A stretch of 64,000 nt of DNA from Sindora glabra (lineage: Eukaryota; Streptophyta; Magnoliopsida; Fabales; Fabaceae). This document shows, in pieces, positions 59,999 to 64,000 of this stretch (position 1 is its first letter; each line of letters starts with the position of its first letter). Position numbers and translations under genes: made by a program. The notes under the pieces were generated by a model. The model ran no database searches, was not told the origin of the DNA, and was given only the letters and a program-made list of their open reading frames with translations. The DNA lies in contig CM035235.1 of NCBI GenBank assembly GCA_020226215.1, positions 70,829,283 to 70,893,282 on the forward strand. The letters are read 5' to 3'.

Positions 59999-61047
59999 TT
60001 ACCTAGATCCCCACCAAGGCAGTGTTGCCATTACTATTTTGCATTTGATGTGCAATTATGATTCCAATTCAATTTTAAATTAATTGCAGGTGATTTCTTA
60101 ATGGAATCTGATATGATAATTTCTGCTTATCATGCTAAAACTAGAAGATAATTAGACAGGCAATTTCCTAGGTATCTTCAGAACGAACGTGCACTTGGTC
60201 TTTCCTGTGTGTTTTCAGGGACACAGGACAAACGTTTATTTTGTAATATCATGTGCTGCAAATGATCATAAAAGCACATGTGTCTAAACACAATGATATG
60301 TGAGAAAAACCATCACTCGCACAATAGCAAGTCACTCAAGCATCACTCATATCTTGTGATGGTTTGTTTTACAAAGTAATCAAGTAAGACGAGAAAATGG
60401 GAGAGGTGAATATTGAAGAGCATTTATACATTACAAATTTCCGTTGTCTGATTCTATTTTAAAAAGAAAGGTTTAAGGAGGAAAAATTCTAATATATATA
60501 TCAGAAGTAAATGAAGATTTTTATTCTAAAAGTGGAGCCACATATAAAATTTTGGTGGAATAAAAATCTGTATTCACTTATGGCGCATATTATAATCTTT
60601 AAGGAGAAACGTGCTGGAGTGAAGTGAGAATAGCTCCTTCCCCTCCGCTATATGAATATTCATCTAAGAACGAACTACAATCGCTTATCATATCAATAAT
60701 GCAGTTAGCCAGAGAGTAAGAGTATAAAATTGAACTCTTCTTGTATCCACAGGACAAGGCCATACTACTGTACTCCAGACATACCAATTCATCAAATGTA
60801 ATAAATTTATGGCTAAGACAAATGTTGTATTGATTTTATCAATGGGGAGGATCATATATCAAGTGATTTAAGTTATTAAACATCACTAAATGAAAGACTC
60901 ATTAAGAGCACATCCCAAAGATGTAGGACAAAAAAGGCACCTCTTCATCAAATACAAAAGGCCAGAAAAACAGATCCAAAAAAAAGGTTCTACATTTAAC
61001 CATCAACTAACTGCAGAACTATAATATGCAAAAAACCGTTTAGAAGA
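59999..61047. other. MRS2 3' region and intergenic sequence
   Basis: 59999-60170 is probably the MRS2 3' untranslated region. A 62-residue minus frame at 60599-60787 (MVCLEYSSMALSCGYKKSSI...) looks slightly protein-like but lacks neighbours with which to join. The 3' end of the minus-strand gene at 61048 should also fall in this stretch. Confidence 0.4.
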
Positions 61048-62757
61048 TCATTTAGCAGAAGCAGCACTTGACGAGAGCCTTTGGCTCCTTGCTTTATCAG
61101 CTTTCTCCAAGTAATCTTGATGAGACTGATGTTTGGATCCTACAGGAATACACAAGTTTGATGAAGTCAGCATATATACAAAGTGAACATAGATACATTA
61201 AAGTTATCTATATGATTTTCAGACCTATTTGATTGGTCTTGTGATAATGGTGTTCTGTTGGACCTTTGGCTTTTGATTACTACAATTCAACCATTCAAAT
61301 TAAACTAAAAAGTAGGAAAAGGCTATCACAAATATAGTAGTAGAATCTACTCTAGCTAATGACATTTTACACACATAATCTTAACTGGTCATGACTTAGA
61401 AGAAACAATCCTTGAATAATTAGTAGGGTGTCACCTCCCATTCTCATTACAGCCATATTAGATCTGGAAGGACATGACTTGCACTTACGTGAACCTAAAT
61501 AATTTGTTGCTCCAAGGATGCAGCAATACCAGAAGTTTCATATTGCATGATACCTAAATAAAAAGCTAATAATATGCTTTATGCTTGCTTTTGTAATTGA
61601 AGTTGACACTTTGGCTCTGTTTGTTTTATTAGAAAGTATTTTCTATAAAATATAATTATAAAATGTTAAAATGAGGGAAAATATTTTACTTGTTTAATGT
61701 TAAATATGAAGAATTTGAGAAAAACAACATCCCCTATTTCAAAAAAGAATTTGCTTTCTTCAATTTCCAAACTTCTAAGTATCTTTTTTTTTAGTCATTC
61801 ATATAAATGACATATCACTTCTTCATTAATATATATGTAAATGACATTTTTTTATAAAAAATATTTTCCAACAAAACAAACAGGATCTTTATTCATCAAA
61901 GATGAGTAACACCCATTATTCTTCTTAAACAAAGTCTAAATCCAACAGCTAAAGGGGTGCATTTGAACCTTCAATTTTACTAGGATAATAATGCAGCAAA
62001 GCAAGGGTACTGAAATCTTATTTCTGAAGTTTGAATAAATTCAAAAAGTACTCCTAAAGTTAGCAGCTCCGCGAAAGGAAAATAGGAATAGAATAGTATC
62101 CCAATTGCAATGAAAAGATTTTAAGTTTTCGTTCTTCAACCATCAATATCATACTTGAATCCTCTTTGAGACTTCCAAACTTCTATTCAACAACCCCACA
62201 ACATTGTTTGAGGAAGAAAGAGGAAAAGAATAAAAGATATATCACGCATTTAAAATGCAATCTTCAGAAAGCCATACATATGTCTAATTCCTCAATTTCG
62301 CAGTTTCCCAATAAATGTACTTTTGGATCTCTCCAAAGATTCAAACTCTACACATATCAATACGGATAAATCTCAATAAAAAACACATAATGTTCTCCAA
62401 GAACAAAACTAGAGAAACGAAAACAATGAAGCTAGCCATCATGCAAAGTTCAAACCTTCTCAACAATCCCAATTCTCAAATTTAAGAAAAATTAAAAACA
62501 CTAATTATAACAACATCCCGTAATTGCCATTTGATATTGAAAATCGAAAACCAATACATATGGGGATAACAGCAGTAGGAGAACTTAAAAATCGAACCTT
62601 TGGTCATGAAATACCAAGGGATGGCAAAGACGACACCGACTATGGCTATGCCAACCGCGACATGTTTTTTGTCTCCACTGTACAAGTAGTGTTCCATCCT
62701 TGACCTGAATCCCCCAGCAACGTTGGTGCCGGTATTAGGTTTTGTCTCGTTGCTCAT
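61048..62757 (-). CDS. Small single-span membrane protein, function unknown
   Basis: Exon 1 (62757 down to 62598) and exon 2 (61139 down to 61048) join through a GT-AG intron (GTTCGA donor, CCTGTAG acceptor) to give 83 residues. The N-terminal 31 residues are hydrophilic (FRSRMEHYLYSGDKKH). Residues 32-51 (VAVGIAIVGVVFAIPWYFM) form one membrane span. The C-terminal 30 residues are hydrophilic and predicted helical (QSHQDYLEKADKARSQRLSS) and end in Ser/Ala/Lys. No signal peptide precedes the span, so an internal anchor is likely. Its layout resembles small mitochondrial or ER accessory proteins, but I cannot name it. Without the splice, exon 1 would read on into intron for 91 residues. Confidence 0.82.
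61614..61887. mobile_element. hAT-like MITE in the intron of the small membrane protein gene
   Basis: GCTCTGTTTGTTTTATTAGA on the left pairs with the inverse of the right end, GATCCTGTTTGTTTTGTTGG. Both continue into AAGTATTTTCTATAAAA / AAATATTTTTTATAAAA, giving arms of about 38 bp and a total of about 274 bp. No clean target duplication was seen. Confidence 0.75.
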
Positions 62758-62840
62758 CTTCTCTCTTCACACAGATTTCCCTCACTTCAACTCTGTTGCT
62801 TCTCTAATTTCCTCCCTTTACTCAGTTTCTCTTTTTTCTC

Positions 62841-62846
62841 TTTATA
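62841..62846 (-). promoter_or_regulatory. TATA box of the small membrane protein gene
   Basis: TATAAA on the minus strand (in TTAATATAAAGAG), 84 bases upstream of the ATG at 62757. A CT/GA-rich leader follows. Confidence 0.6.
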
Positions 62847-62985
62847 TTAAGTCCCGACCTACCTGTGTCCTGGCTGCTACCGCTATCGCTGAACCAAGAT
62901 CGTGTCCTTTTTTCCTTTTCTCCTTATTGTTAATGGTTAGCTGCCTTGCACGGGTATTGGTTGCGTTTTGGTAACCAGCGGATCC

Positions 62986-63115
62986 GCTGTCGTTTGGCGT
63001 ATTTGATAAAAAAATAGCAGTTTGATTAGTACAAAATGTTACTTTAAAACGTTGGACTTCGCAGCGTTTTAATCAAACAAGTTTGATCGAAAAATATTAC
63101 CTGCCAAATGCAGGC
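62986..63115. mobile_element. Diverged copy of the MITE at 5771-5928
   Basis: Shares TTTGATAAAAAAATAGCAGT, CTTTAAAACG and GCAGCGTTTT/TCAAACAAGTTTGATCGAAAA with the other copy in the same order. It lies about 230 bp upstream of the ATG of the minus-strand gene, next to its promoter. Confidence 0.6.
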
Positions 63116-64000
63116 ATTATTTATTTAAATTAATTATATTAAAAAAATTAAATTTGTTTGGAGGAGTGGCTAAAAATTAATTATTAAAATTTTTTAATAA
63201 TTCAATTTTTACATTTATTTTAATTTCTTTGTATTTGTTTCAATTTGATAGTAGGTATATTGACTAACTAAAAATATTTATATGATAAAATATAAATGAG
63301 TAACATAATAAAATTAATATATATTAACGATAAATTAAATTTAAATTCATATTAAAATTTAAATAGTGATAATATCAAAACAATGCTTAATTCTTCTTAG
63401 TAAAAAGACAGAAAAATGCTTAATTCATGAATGCACAGACATGTCCTTGTGTAATAGACAAACATTCCCACATTCAATTTTATAAACTATAGAAAACTTC
63501 ATATAAAGCATTTTGCCACTGAATTACGTGCACAATGTTTTGTTTCTTCTGTATTGACAAAAATATAAAAAAAATTGAACCATTTTTTACTCATAATTCT
63601 AGTTTAAAAATGAAACAAAAAATTATCCATGTTTTTCTTCTTGGAAGTTCAAAAGAAAAAAAAAATCCTAAATAAATTAAGACAGTCTCGTTGCCGGATA
63701 GTAATATCAGATAAATTTTTTCTTCCAAAACGTGATTTGCCGAGTTGAATTTTCTCTTACAAGACATTTCCTTCAAGTTGTGTCATCATTGACGGTGTTT
63801 TGCATACTTTTTGGTGGACATTCATTTTTTCTAATCTTATTTAATGAATTTATAAATCAACCTTCCACAAAATTGATTTTTTTAATTCGTCTAATAAAAG
63901 TTCAATTTCTAATAATTTACTTCTCTTTCACTAAATTACGTAACAATTTTTTTCCAGATTGTGCTCGGTGTACTTCTTATCTTCTTTGTTTTCCAATTTT
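63116..64000. other. Intergenic, no gene seen
   Basis: A/T-rich. The 61-residue minus frame at 63591-63776 has no recognisable features. Confidence 0.45.

Noticed and set aside
1..64000. CRISPR-like or defence-type arrays
   Set aside because: All repeats seen are microsatellites, tandem duplications or transposons. No regularly spaced repeat-spacer structure and no prokaryotic genes are present.

Overview
This window is nuclear DNA from a flowering plant, most likely a eudicot. It is strongly AT-rich, its genes have many short exons with GT-AG introns, and the recognisable proteins are plant-type: a cytosolic HSP70, a PP2C60-like phosphatase, a chloroplast DNAJ8-like protein and an MRS2/MGT magnesium transporter. 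Gaps between genes are filled with MITEs, a Mutator-like element, a decayed Ty1/copia element and (AT)n arrays. The species cannot be named from the sequence. No bacterial system, CRISPR array, tRNA or rRNA gene was seen.

Layout: 1-9 kb holds AT-rich repeats, several MITEs and a broken gene (3998-5431). 9.1-11.1 kb is an intronless HSP70 on the minus strand, with a TATA box and heat-shock-element-like motifs upstream. 12-15.5 kb holds a LINE-type RNase H remnant, a 104-bp tandem duplication and unrecognised coding-like debris. 15.66-16.16 kb is a small two-exon gene for a secreted or membrane-anchored peptide. 18.68-24.56 kb is one Mutator-like element with long terminal inverted repeats and a near-perfect target duplication; a smaller relative lies inside it. 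24.6-27.2 kb is a tandem repeat interrupted by a 1.4-kb element, so the empty site can be read from the other repeat copy.

28.2-33.6 kb is a complete ten-coding-exon PP2C gene. 37.3-39.0 kb is a complete three-exon DNAJ8-like gene. 43.29-52.05 kb is a full-length but dead copia retrotransposon on the minus strand, with a perfect 5-bp target duplication, a recognisable PPT and a decayed PBS, and a 1.7-kb solo LTR nested inside with its own perfect duplication. 57.3-60.0 kb is a complete five-exon MRS2 gene. 61.0-62.8 kb is a two-exon minus-strand gene for a small single-span membrane protein.

The genes are unrelated housekeeping or stress genes and nothing suggests they form a cluster. HSP70 and the J-protein belong to cooperating families, but one is cytosolic and the other is predicted plastidial. 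I found no convincing new biological system. The most informative structures are the nested transposons with datable insertion order, the interrupted tandem repeat, and the two small uncharacterised protein genes.
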